Under the pieces are notes generated by a model. That model was not told where the DNA came from and made no database searches. It was given only the letters and a program-made list of their open reading frames with translations. From Pinibacter aurantiacus (lineage in GTDB: Bacteria > Bacteroidota > Bacteroidia > Chitinophagales > Chitinophagaceae), in NCBI RefSeq assembly GCF_019130065.1, contig NZ_JAHSPG010000018.1:62001-126000 (forward strand): DNA of 64,000 nt. The letters run 5' to 3'. Of this stretch, positions 9,146 to 16,854 are shown piece after piece. Both the position numbers and the translations under genes were made by a program. The first letter of the stretch is position 1. Every line of letters starts with the position of its first letter.

Positions 9146-9301
9146 GTAGAGACGCATGATAATGCGTCTCCGCTCCGCAATATCGGAGCGTCTCCGCAAT
9201 ATCGGGGTGTCTCCGCAATATTCTGGTGTTGCCAGATGTAAACCCTGTTTTATTGCAACACCCCTTTGGTGTTACTGAGACGCATTATCATGCGTCTCTA
9301 C
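9146..9301. repeat. Perfect 25-bp inverted repeat, each arm itself palindromic (GAGACGCAT family)
   Basis: Arms 9146-9170 and 9277-9301 are exact reverse complements. Each has the internal palindrome GAGACGCAT / ATGCGTCTC. Between them lie three imperfect direct copies of TCTCCGCAATATCGG. It begins three bases after the AAA-like stop. The same arm occurs in tandem at 18563. Confidence 0.9.
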
Positions 9302-9330
9302 GCAATCATTCAACAACTCAATTATTGTTT

Positions 9331-9909
9331 ATGGGCAAAACCATTGCAACCATCACAATGTCGTTGGACGGCTACATTGCCGGGCCGGATGTTGCTGAAA
9401 ATAATCCGATGGGCACGAACGGCGAGGCATTGCATAAATGGTTGTTCGAAGGCAGCCAAAAGGAAGACAAAGAGATTATGCAAGACCTTGTCAGTAATAG
9501 CGGCGCCGTTATTACCGGTGGCAGGACCTATCAAATCGCTATCGATGGTGCATGGGGCAGCAATTCTCCGTTTGAGGCGCACGCCTTTGTAGTGAGTTCA
9601 AAACTGCTAAAAGTCCGGGAAGGATTTACGTTGGTAAATGATGGCATTGAAAGTGCCCTTGCAAAAGCAAAGAAAACAGCGAAAGAAAAAGACGTTTGGA
9701 TAATGGGCGGAGCAAATGTTATACAGCAATATTTGAACGCCGGCCTGGTCGATGAGTTTCATTTAAGCATTGCGCCAATATTGCTGAACAGTGGAACATC
9801 GTTGTTTATTACGAATGAAAACCGGATATCAAATTTTGAAAAGATTCGAGCGGTAAACACAAAACACGCAACCCATTTATTTTTAAAACCAATAATGCAT
9901 AACGCTTAA
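9331..9909 (+). CDS. Dihydrofolate reductase / RibD C-terminal-like reductase
   Basis: Cytosolic NADPH-dependent reductase fold of 192 residues. Seen: MGKTIATITMSLDGYIAGPD at the start, GGRTYQIAIDGAWG in the middle, and VWIMGGANVIQQYLNAGLVD followed by EFHLSIAPILLNSGTSLF near the end, which together define the RibD_C/DHFR-like family. Members of this family are usually annotated as dihydrofolate reductase-like with unknown substrate. The Rossmann GGA near residue 130 supports dinucleotide binding. The ATG at 9331 is used because upstream in-frame codons come from the repeat. The last three codons and the stop lie in the left arm of the following hairpin. Confidence 0.85.
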   Translation: MGKTIATITMSLDGYIAGPDVAENNPMGTNGEALHKWLFEGSQKEDKEIMQDLVSNSGAVITGGRTYQIAIDGAWGSNSPFEAHAFVVSSKLLKVREGFTLVNDGIESALAKAKKTAKEKDVWIMGGANVIQQYLNAGLVDEFHLSIAPILLNSGTSLFITNENRISNFEKIRAVNTKHATHLFLKPIMHNA

Positions 9910-9961
9910 CGCAAAATGCCCAACGCAGAACCATTGCGTTGGGCATTTTGCGTTAAGCGTT
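9901..9961. repeat. Perfect 27-bp hairpin of AAYGCNN heptads
   Basis: Left arm 9901-9927 and right arm 9935-9961 are exact reverse complements with a seven-base loop. The left arm divides into heptads AACGCTT, AACGCAA, AATGCCC, AACGCAG. It carries the stop of the DHFR-like gene and lies nine bases from the purB stop, so it could serve as a bidirectional terminator, although there is no long T-run. Confidence 0.9.
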
Positions 9962-9969
9962 AATAGTTG

Positions 9970-11316
9970 CTAAAACGCTGCGATCACACCAGTGTAATTA
10001 TGCGGCGTAATCTTCTTCAATTCTTTCTTCACGTCAGCGCTTACCTTCAGGCCGTCGATGAATTTATGCATCACTTGTTTATTGATCGTTGCATTGCCAC
10101 GAGTAAGATCTTTCAAAGCCTCGTAAGGTTTTGGATAGTTTTCGCGACGCAAAACAGTTTGAATTGCCTCTGCTACAACCGCCCAATTGTTATCAAGATC
10201 TGCAGCAAGCTTTTGTTCATTCAATACCAGTTTGCTCAAACCTTTTTCAATTGATTTGATCGCGATGATCGTATGCGCAAATGGCACACCGATATTTCTC
10301 AAAACTGTTGAATCCGTTAAATCGCGCTGTAGGCGGGAGATAGGCAATTTGCCTGCCAGGTGCTCAAACAATGCGTTAGCAATACCAAGGTTGCCTTCTG
10401 CATTTTCGAAATCGATCGGGTTTACCTTATGCGGCATTGCGGAAGATCCCACTTCGCCTTTTTTTACTTTTTGTTTGAAGTAATCCATGCTCACATATGT
10501 CCAGATATCGCGACAAAAATCGATCAGGATATTATTGATACGTTTGATGGCATCGAAGTGCGCAGCCAGGTTGTCGTAATGTTCGATCTGTGTAGTGAAT
10601 TGTTGTCTTTGCAAACCAAGTCTGTTTTCCACGAAATCGTTTCCGAGCACCACCCAGTTCTTTTTCACAAAGGCCACGTGATGCGCGTTGAAGTTTCCGG
10701 TTGCGCCCCCAAATTTTGCAGAGAAAGGCACATTGATCACCTGTTCCACCTGGTTTTGTATCCTTTCCACAAAAACCATCACCTCTTTACCAAGTCGGGT
10801 AGGGCTCGCAGGTTGGCCGTGCGTACGAGCCAGCATCGAAATGTTTTTCCAGCTGTCAGCCAGCACCTTCAATTCGTTGTTAAGGTTTAAAACAGCAGGC
10901 AAATATTCAATTTCAATCGCATGTTTCCACGAAAGCGGAATAGAGGTATTGTTCACGTCTTGTGAAGTCAAACCAAAGTGAACCCACTCTTTGAGGCTTT
11001 CAACACCCGCTTCGTCCAGCTTTGATTTAATGAAATACTCGACTGCTTTAACATCGTGATTGGTGATCTTCTCCGTTTCCTTGATCACTTGTGCATCTTC
11101 GATACTAAAGTTTTCTGCCACCTGGCGCAAAAAGTTCTTTGTTTTTGCATTCAGCGAAAAGAATTTCTTATCTGCCAGGAAAATGAAGTATTCTATTTCC
11201 ACGATAACGCGGTATTTCATCAAGGCATATTCAGAAAAATATTCATCTAAATGCTGTACCTGTCTTCTATAGCGGCCATCAACAGGCGAAATGGCAGAAA
11301 GCGTAGTTAATTCCAT
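9970..11316 (-). CDS. purB: Adenylosuccinate lyase
   Basis: Catalyses two steps in purine synthesis: cleavage of SAICAR to AICAR, and of adenylosuccinate to AMP, each releasing fumarate. The 448-residue product is full length. Seen: LSAISPVDGRYRRQV at the N-terminus, the region 1 and 2 residues in HFGLTSQDVNNT and ARTHGQPASPTRLGKE, and the fumarase/aspartase superfamily signature GSSAMPHKVNPIDFENAEGN (about residues 292-311), whose flexible loop bears the catalytic Ser. It is convergent with the DHFR-like gene and divergent from mqnA, sharing a 68-base promoter region with the latter. Confidence 0.97.
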   Translation of the reverse strand: MELTTLSAISPVDGRYRRQVQHLDEYFSEYALMKYRVIVEIEYFIFLADKKFFSLNAKTKNFLRQVAENFSIEDAQVIKETEKITNHDVKAVEYFIKSKLDEAGVESLKEWVHFGLTSQDVNNTSIPLSWKHAIEIEYLPAVLNLNNELKVLADSWKNISMLARTHGQPASPTRLGKEVMVFVERIQNQVEQVINVPFSAKFGGATGNFNAHHVAFVKKNWVVLGNDFVENRLGLQRQQFTTQIEHYDNLAAHFDAIKRINNILIDFCRDIWTYVSMDYFKQKVKKGEVGSSAMPHKVNPIDFENAEGNLGIANALFEHLAGKLPISRLQRDLTDSTVLRNIGVPFAHTIIAIKSIEKGLSKLVLNEQKLAADLDNNWAVVAEAIQTVLRRENYPKPYEALKDLTRGNATINKQVMHKFIDGLKVSADVKKELKKITPHNYTGVIAAF

Positions 11317-11357
11317 GATTTGTTTTAAACAAAAATTCTTGTAATGATTGAGTACTG

Positions 11358-11365
11358 TACATTTG
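11358..11365 (+). promoter_or_regulatory. Candidate -7 element of mqnA
   Basis: TACATTTG, an exact TAnnTTTG match, 20 bases before the GTG start of mqnA in the short divergent region shared with purB. Confidence 0.5.
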
Positions 11366-11384
11366 CGAAATTAAATCAAACAGA

Positions 11385-12131
11385 GTGGAAAGAAAAATTA
11401 GAGTAGGATCTGTTAGCTACCTGAACGCAAAGCCTTTGCTATATGGATTTGAGCAGGGCGCTATGAAAGACCAGATAGAGTTAATTACAGAATTTCCGTC
11501 CAAAATCGCCACCATGCTGGTGGAAGACAAAATAGACATAGGCCTTGTGCCAGTGGCCATCATTCCCAGGTTAAAAGAATGGCACATCAATACAAATTAC
11601 TGCATTGGCTGCGACAGACCGGTAGCGTCAGTGTGCATTTTCAGTGAAGTACCCATTCACGAGATCAAAGAAGTATTGCTGGATTACCAGAGCCGCACTT
11701 CGGTTAGGCTTGCCCGCATATTGCTGAAAGAATTCTGGAAAGTGGATCCCATTCTTACCGATGCCAAAGAAGATTTCCGCGAGCACATCTCCGGAACCAC
11801 TGCCGGCGTAGTGATTGGCGACCGCGCACTTGAGCAACGCAAAACATCAAAATACATTTACGACCTCGGCGAGGCCTGGATCCAAATGACAGGTTTGCCC
11901 TTCGTATTTGCCGCCTGGATCAGCAATAAGCAGCTCGATCCCGCCTTCATCGAAGAATTCAACAAGGCCAACGCCCTCGGCCTGGAGCAACTAGACAAGG
12001 TAGTTGCTGAGCACCCATACACGATTTTCGACCTAAAAGAATACTATACCGAGCATATCAGCTACGAACTGACGGAACCCAAAAAGCGCGGGCTGGAGTT
12101 GTTTTTGGCTAAATTGCCGCAGTATTTATAA
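11385..12131 (+). CDS. mqnA: Chorismate dehydratase MqnA (futalosine menaquinone pathway)
   Basis: First enzyme of the futalosine route to menaquinone; dehydrates chorismate to 3-enolpyruvylbenzoate. The 248-residue product has the periplasmic-binding-protein-like fold of the MqnA/MqnD family: MERKIRVGSVSYLNAKPLLYGF at the N-terminus, IDIGLVPVAIIPRL (about 52-65), DYQSRTSVRLARILL, and GVVIGDRAL (about 140). The absence of MqnB, C or D nearby is not unusual. The start is GTG at 11385, which gives the normal N-terminus. The stop codon is fused to the following AATTTG repeat. Confidence 0.92.
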   Translation: MERKIRVGSVSYLNAKPLLYGFEQGAMKDQIELITEFPSKIATMLVEDKIDIGLVPVAIIPRLKEWHINTNYCIGCDRPVASVCIFSEVPIHEIKEVLLDYQSRTSVRLARILLKEFWKVDPILTDAKEDFREHISGTTAGVVIGDRALEQRKTSKYIYDLGEAWIQMTGLPFVFAAWISNKQLDPAFIEEFNKANALGLEQLDKVVAEHPYTIFDLKEYYTEHISYELTEPKKRGLELFLAKLPQYL

Positions 12132-12278
12132 TTTGAAAATATGCTAATTTGAAAATTTGAAAATGCTTTTGGCGCGGCCTTCATTATTCAATTTAAACAC
12201 CTTGCTTAGCAAGAATGAATGAATTAATTGCGAAGTAGCACTTATCCATTTTCAAATTTTCAAATCTTCAAATTATCA
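12129..12278. repeat. Inverted AATTTGNN repeat joining two convergent stop codons
   Basis: The left arm starts at the mqnA stop (12129-12131) and runs to about 12165. The right arm 12248-12278 contains the stop of the convergent M1 peptidase gene. The middle holds about 80 non-coding bases with a smaller hairpin (CTTGCTTAGCAAG). Confidence 0.85.
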
Positions 12279-13928
12279 CATTTTCTTGGTGTCCACGTAG
12301 AAATTGCGATCCACCACAAACCCCACATCCGCAGGCATTCTCTCAGACTTCCATTCTTCTGTAGGGTAGAGCCATTTCTCCGGCCCCATTTTTACCTTAA
12401 CAGGCATTGCAAAACCTTTCACGCAATTGCTCCATCTGTATTTTACCAGCCCCGCTTCGAATTTGTATTCTAAAACCGGAATTTGAACAGTGCGCAAATA
12501 TTGATCAAACACTCTTGAAAAATTCAGGCCTGAGTGATGATTGATGTAAGTTTCAATGTCCTTTGCAGTAACAGTTTGATGGTAGAACGTTTTGTTGAGG
12601 CCAACCAAAATATTCCTGAAAGTATCGTCATTGTTGATGATTTGGCGAATCGTGTGCAACATGCTTGCTCCTTTGTAATACATATCGCCACTGCCTTCCT
12701 GGTTCACACCGTACACACCGATAATGGGAATATCATTCGCAATTTTTTTACGGCAGCCAATCACGTAGTCATTCGCCGCCTCTTTGCCAAACTGGCATTC
12801 GATGTAAAGTGTCTCAGAATAGTTCGTAAAGCTTTCGTGGATCCACATGTCAGCAATGTCCTTGCAACTGATATTGTTGCCAAACCATTCGTGACCGCTT
12901 TCATGAATAATGATAAAATCCCACTTCAAACCCCAACCCGTTTCTGAAAGATCTTTACCATAGTAGCCGTTCTGATAATTGTTTCCGTAAGCAACGGCAC
13001 TTTGGTGCTCCATGCCCAAATGTGGTGATTCCACTAGTTTGTAGCCATCCTCATAAAAAGGATAAGGGCCAAACCATGACTCGAAGCAACGCAACATTGG
13101 GGGCACCTGTGTGAATTGTTTTTTCGCTTTATCCAGGTTGTAATCCATCACCCAGTAGTTACAATCCAGTTTGCCTTTAGCGCCATCAAACACTTCGCCA
13201 AAATTTACATACTTACCGATGTAAGGAATGATATTGTAATTGTTGATAGGATTTTTAACCTCCCATTTATAGGTCGCGGTATTGTCGTTGTTCTTTACAG
13301 TGCTTACCAGGCGGCCGTTTCCAACACCCATCAATGTGTCAGGAACAATAATAGAAAGCGATGCACCGCTATCTGGTTCGTCCCCTAAATATTCCTTGCA
13401 AGGCACCCATGCACTCGCGCCAAGTCCTTCGCAGGCAACGGTCATCCATGGCCGGCCTTGTTTGTCTTTTGTAAATATCCAGCCGCCATCCCAGGGTGCT
13501 TTCTTTGCAATTCTTGGATTGCCGTGAAAGTAGACCGTCAGATCACGTGGGCCAGGTTTTATTTTATAACGTGCCGCAGAATCCCGGATGTGTACGTGGA
13601 AAACATTGTTCTCTCTTTCGTACAGATATTTTTGTCCGTCACCCACAATGCTGTCTATTTCCATTGGTTGTTGGAAATCTATTTGCATCGTATGTCCGCC
13701 ATTATCGAAATAGGTGATTTTGTTGGAGCCCGTGATTGACCTGTTCGCGTAGTCAGGCTTCACAGTAATGTCATAACGCAGCAGATCCCACCACGTTCTT
13801 TCGCTGTTCAGCGAGCCACGCAATGTGTCTGCATGGGTAAACGAAGCGAGCTTGTGCAAAGGCTGTGCAAATGCCGTGCTGCCAACAAAAGAAGCCATTA
13901 AGAAAAGTACGGACAGTTTTCCTTTCAT
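12276..13928 (-). CDS. Secreted M1-family zinc metallopeptidase
   Basis: Exported aminopeptidase-type zinc peptidase of 550 residues. Seen: a signal peptide (MKGKLSVLFLMASFVGSTAFA), the gluzincin N-terminal beta domain, then the zinc site HESGHEWFGNN (about 338-348) with the third ligand Glu about 19 residues on in MWIHESFTNYSE. The expected exopeptidase motif before the zinc site is represented by HLGMEHQSAVAYGN (GMEHQ in place of GAMEN), a variant found in many Bacteroidota members. It ends after the catalytic region without a HEAT-like C-terminal domain. The start is at 13928; the longer in-frame extension to 14033 lies within the repeat upstream. Confidence 0.9.
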   Translation of the reverse strand: MKGKLSVLFLMASFVGSTAFAQPLHKLASFTHADTLRGSLNSERTWWDLLRYDITVKPDYANRSITGSNKITYFDNGGHTMQIDFQQPMEIDSIVGDGQKYLYERENNVFHVHIRDSAARYKIKPGPRDLTVYFHGNPRIAKKAPWDGGWIFTKDKQGRPWMTVACEGLGASAWVPCKEYLGDEPDSGASLSIIVPDTLMGVGNGRLVSTVKNNDNTATYKWEVKNPINNYNIIPYIGKYVNFGEVFDGAKGKLDCNYWVMDYNLDKAKKQFTQVPPMLRCFESWFGPYPFYEDGYKLVESPHLGMEHQSAVAYGNNYQNGYYGKDLSETGWGLKWDFIIIHESGHEWFGNNISCKDIADMWIHESFTNYSETLYIECQFGKEAANDYVIGCRKKIANDIPIIGVYGVNQEGSGDMYYKGASMLHTIRQIINNDDTFRNILVGLNKTFYHQTVTAKDIETYINHHSGLNFSRVFDQYLRTVQIPVLEYKFEAGLVKYRWSNCVKGFAMPVKVKMGPEKWLYPTEEWKSERMPADVGFVVDRNFYVDTKKM

Positions 13929-13949
13929 GTTTAAATGATTTTGATAAAA

Positions 13950-14047
13950 CGGAACGCAGATTCTCATGATTTTTATGATCGTCATGATTTTTTTAATCGG
14001 TTTGATAAAATCAGAAAAAATCATGACGATCATGAAAATCTGCGTGC
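13950..14047. repeat. Inverted repeat of TCATGATT units, outer ACGCAGATT
   Basis: Left arm 13950-13991 (ACGCAGATT, TCATGAT, TTATGATC, GTCATGATT) and right arm 14015-14047 (AATCATGACGATCATGAAAATCTGCGT split at units) are complementary apart from one extra unit. The same family occurs at 27986 and 44328. It sits in the 5' region of the minus-strand M1 peptidase gene, not after a stop codon. Confidence 0.85.
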
Positions 14048-14122
14048 CAACTAAACAAATACTTCGCTAATTTAGAATCCTTTAGGGTAACGAACGCACC
14101 TTTCATGTAAAAACTGCACAAT

Positions 14123-15823
14123 TTGAAATCAGAACGATTAGAAACATCGGAACTTGGAAAAAAACATGGCCACCAGAGGCCCCATTTTCAAATTTTCAAA
14201 TTTTCAAATTTTCAAATTGGCGCCCTCTTTCTGTGCATGTTAATGTCGGCTTGTCGCACAAACCACAACTCCAACAGAAAAATATTTCATTACAACGAAA
14301 GCACAGGCATAGCCTCGCTCGATCCAGCATTCGCAAAAAATCAGTCCATCATGTGGGCAATTCATCAGTTGTACAACACATTGGTGGAAGTGGATAGCGG
14401 GCTGAATATAAAGCCGTCATTGGCAAAAGACTGGGATATGAACCCGGACAAAACGGTATTTACATTTCATTTGCGCACCGATGTTTTCTTTCATGACAAC
14501 GAGGTTTTTCCTGGCGGTAAAGGAAGGAAGTTCGTTGCAAAAGATGTTGAATACAGTTTCAAACGCATCATAGACAAAGCAACGGCCAGCAGCGGCGCGT
14601 GGATATTCAACGATAAAATAAAAGACAGCAGCGCCTTTAAAGCGCTTGACGATAGCACGTTTCAACTCACGCTCGTAAAACCATTTAACCCCGTCCTTGG
14701 TTTGCTAAGCATGCAGTATTGCTCAATCGTTCCCCATGAAGCAGTTGAAAAATACGGAAAGAATTTTCGCAGTCATCCCTGCGGCACAGGCCCGTTTGAA
14801 ATGGTGGCCTGGGAAGACGGACAGGCGCTGATCATGAAACGCAATGAGCATTACTTCGAACATGATTCCGCCGGAAAACAATTGCCTTATCTCGATGGCA
14901 TCAAGGTTTCATTTTACGACAGCAAGGCAACCGAGTTCCTGTTGTTTCGCCAGGGGCAACTGGATTTTGTCAACGACATCGAAGCATCGTTTAAAGATGA
15001 AATTCTTACTAAAAAAGGAGAGTTGAAAAATGAATGGAAAGACAAAGTCATCTTATCTAAACATTCCTACCTGAATATTGAGTATCTGGGTATTTTGGTA
15101 GATTCTTCCAACGAATTACTGAAGCAGTCACCCCTGCGATTTAAGAAAGTGCGACAGGCAATCAACTACGCATTTGACCGCCGGAAAATGATGCTCTATC
15201 TGCGCAATTCCATCGGCACCCCGGCAGAAAGCGGCTTTGTGCCCCAGGGCTTGCCCTCTTTCGATGCAAACGCAGTTAAGGGGTACCATTACGATCTTGA
15301 AAAAGCGAGAGCTTTATTGAAGGAAGCCGGTTTTGCGGACGGTCAGAACATGCCCGTGACCAAGCTTTTAACGATACCCATTTACGGAGAATTGGGCAGT
15401 TTCGTGGCAAAGCAACTGGAAGATGCAGGGATAAAAGTGCAGGTAGAAGTGGTACAAAAAAGCCTTTTGCTGGAGCAAACTGCCAAATCGGAGGCACTTT
15501 TCTTCCGTGGTAGCTGGATCGCCGATTATCCGGATGCAGAAAACTATCTCAGTGTTTTTTATTCGAAAAATCCGGCGCCACCAAACTACACCAGGTATCG
15601 CAACCCGGCTTTTGACCAGTTATATGAAAAGGCAATGCAGGAGAACAATGATTCGCTTCGCTACCAGATTTACCGCCAAATGGACCAGATGGTAATGAAC
15701 GATGCACCCGTAGTTCCCCTGTGGTATGACGAGGTGATCAGGCTCGTTAACAAAAATGTAACAGGATTTTATCCTAACGCATTGAATTTATTAGAACTAC
15801 GAACTGTTAATTTACACAAATAA
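14123..15823 (+). CDS. Oligopeptide-type ABC transporter substrate-binding lipoprotein
   Basis: Extracytoplasmic solute-binding protein family 5 (DppA/OppA-like), about 566 residues from a TTG at 14123. Seen: a lipobox LFLCMLMSAC with Cys at about residue 44, then NESTGIASLDPAFAKNQS, the family signature region around VFPGGKGRKFVAKDVEYSFKR, GTGPFEMVAWEDGQ, and VRQAINYAFDRRKMM. The predicted N-terminal region before the hydrophobic stretch is unusual: residues 21-32 (HFQIFKFSNFQI) are encoded by an AATTTG-family repeat arm. The next in-frame ATG at 14237 would leave only five residues before the lipobox Cys, so the true start is uncertain. No permease or ATPase partner is in the window. Confidence 0.82.
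   Translation: MKSERLETSELGKKHGHQRPHFQIFKFSNFQIGALFLCMLMSACRTNHNSNRKIFHYNESTGIASLDPAFAKNQSIMWAIHQLYNTLVEVDSGLNIKPSLAKDWDMNPDKTVFTFHLRTDVFFHDNEVFPGGKGRKFVAKDVEYSFKRIIDKATASSGAWIFNDKIKDSSAFKALDDSTFQLTLVKPFNPVLGLLSMQYCSIVPHEAVEKYGKNFRSHPCGTGPFEMVAWEDGQALIMKRNEHYFEHDSAGKQLPYLDGIKVSFYDSKATEFLLFRQGQLDFVNDIEASFKDEILTKKGELKNEWKDKVILSKHSYLNIEYLGILVDSSNELLKQSPLRFKKVRQAINYAFDRRKMMLYLRNSIGTPAESGFVPQGLPSFDANAVKGYHYDLEKARALLKEAGFADGQNMPVTKLLTIPIYGELGSFVAKQLEDAGIKVQVEVVQKSLLLEQTAKSEALFFRGSWIADYPDAENYLSVFYSKNPAPPNYTRYRNPAFDQLYEKAMQENNDSLRYQIYRQMDQMVMNDAPVVPLWYDEVIRLVNKNVTGFYPNALNLLELRTVNLHK
14183..14219. repeat. Single AATTTG-family arm inside the start of the peptide-binding gene
   Basis: Four copies of the complementary unit TTTTCAAA in tandem, without a clear partner arm nearby. 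It lies in the predicted signal-peptide coding region of the gene at 14123, so the repeat is either translated or marks an older 5' region. Confidence 0.75.
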
Positions 15824-15857
15824 GACAAAATCATTTTTTATATAACATTCATCATAG

Positions 15858-15865
15858 TACCTTCG
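15858..15865 (+). promoter_or_regulatory. Candidate -7 element of the desaturase gene
   Basis: TACCTTCG followed by CGGC, identical to the element before nusB, 26 bases upstream of the ATG at 15891. Confidence 0.5.
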
Positions 15866-15890
15866 CGGCAATTTTTGAAATTGTTGACGA

Positions 15891-16625
15891 ATGACAGTAA
15901 TACTTTGTTTCTTTTTCGCACATTGGTTTCTTTCTTTGTTTTTTCATACATTTTTTCTGCATAGATATGCATCCCATCAAATGTATACTACAGGAACAAA
16001 AAGAGAGAAACTTTTTTACTTCCTGACCTGGTTCACACAGGGCTCTTCATTTTTGATTCCACGTGCGTATGCAGTAATGCACCGTATGCACCACGTATAT
16101 AGCGATACCGAAAAGGATCCGCATTCTCCGCACTTCTTTAAAGACGTGTGGCACATGATGATTCATACAAGACTCATGTACAATAATTTCCTGACTGGTA
16201 AGTCTTTGCCAGATCCTGAGTTTACCGAAGAGTATCTGCCGGTTTGGGAAAAATTGGACAAATTCGGAGATCACATGATCACCCGTATAGCATGGGTAGC
16301 AGTATACACAGGTATTTACATCGCGTTTGCGCCAAGTGCATGGTGGTTCTTGTTGCTGCCAGTTCACATTCTGATCGGGCCGGTACAAGGCGCTATCGTA
16401 AATTGGTGCGGTCACAAATATGGCTATTCAAACTTTGACAATGGCGATCATTCCAAAAACAGCGAACCCTTCGGTATTTTCCTTTTGGGAGAGTTGTTCC
16501 AGAATAACCACCACAAGTATGGCAAGAGTCCAAACTTTGCAAAAAAATGGTTTGAGCTTGATCCTACTTATCAAATCATGCGTTTGATGAGTTTTACGAG
16601 AATCATTAAGCTGAAAAAAGCATAA
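15891..16625 (+). CDS. Membrane fatty acyl desaturase
   Basis: Integral-membrane di-iron acyl-CoA/acyl-lipid desaturase, 244 residues, which introduces a double bond into fatty acyl chains and so tunes membrane fluidity. The three histidine boxes are visible: HRYASH (about 24-29), HRMHHVYSDTEKDPHSPH (about 64-81), and the C-terminal NNHHKYG (about 204-210), plus an additional HKYGYSNF. Hydrophobic segments flank the boxes as expected. It has its own -7 element and an intrinsic terminator 25 bases downstream, so it is probably a single-gene unit. Substrate position is not predictable. Confidence 0.92.
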   Translation: MTVILCFFFAHWFLSLFFHTFFLHRYASHQMYTTGTKREKLFYFLTWFTQGSSFLIPRAYAVMHRMHHVYSDTEKDPHSPHFFKDVWHMMIHTRLMYNNFLTGKSLPDPEFTEEYLPVWEKLDKFGDHMITRIAWVAVYTGIYIAFAPSAWWFLLLPVHILIGPVQGAIVNWCGHKYGYSNFDNGDHSKNSEPFGIFLLGELFQNNHHKYGKSPNFAKKWFELDPTYQIMRLMSFTRIIKLKKA

Positions 16626-16646
16626 GAACGTTTCCCAACAATATTT

Positions 16647-16678
16647 AAAACCCCGACTAATGCAGTCGGGGTTTTTTT
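16647..16678 (+). terminator. Intrinsic terminator after the desaturase gene
   Basis: Hairpin AAAACCCCGACT / AGTCGGGGTTTT with a five-base loop and seven T. A textbook factor-independent terminator. Confidence 0.92.
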
Positions 16679-16854
16679 GTGCTTTTAAGTGGTCAGGCCG
16701 TTTTGTATCTTGTTGAAACCCCGGCTCGATAAAACGTCTATTCGATCCTTTAACGCAGCGCATCTCGATGACAGATCATAACGGAATTTTTATCTGCCGC
16801 CCCAAATCCGCGACCCAAATCGTTCTATAACATCACCCTCCAAACTCTGCTTTT

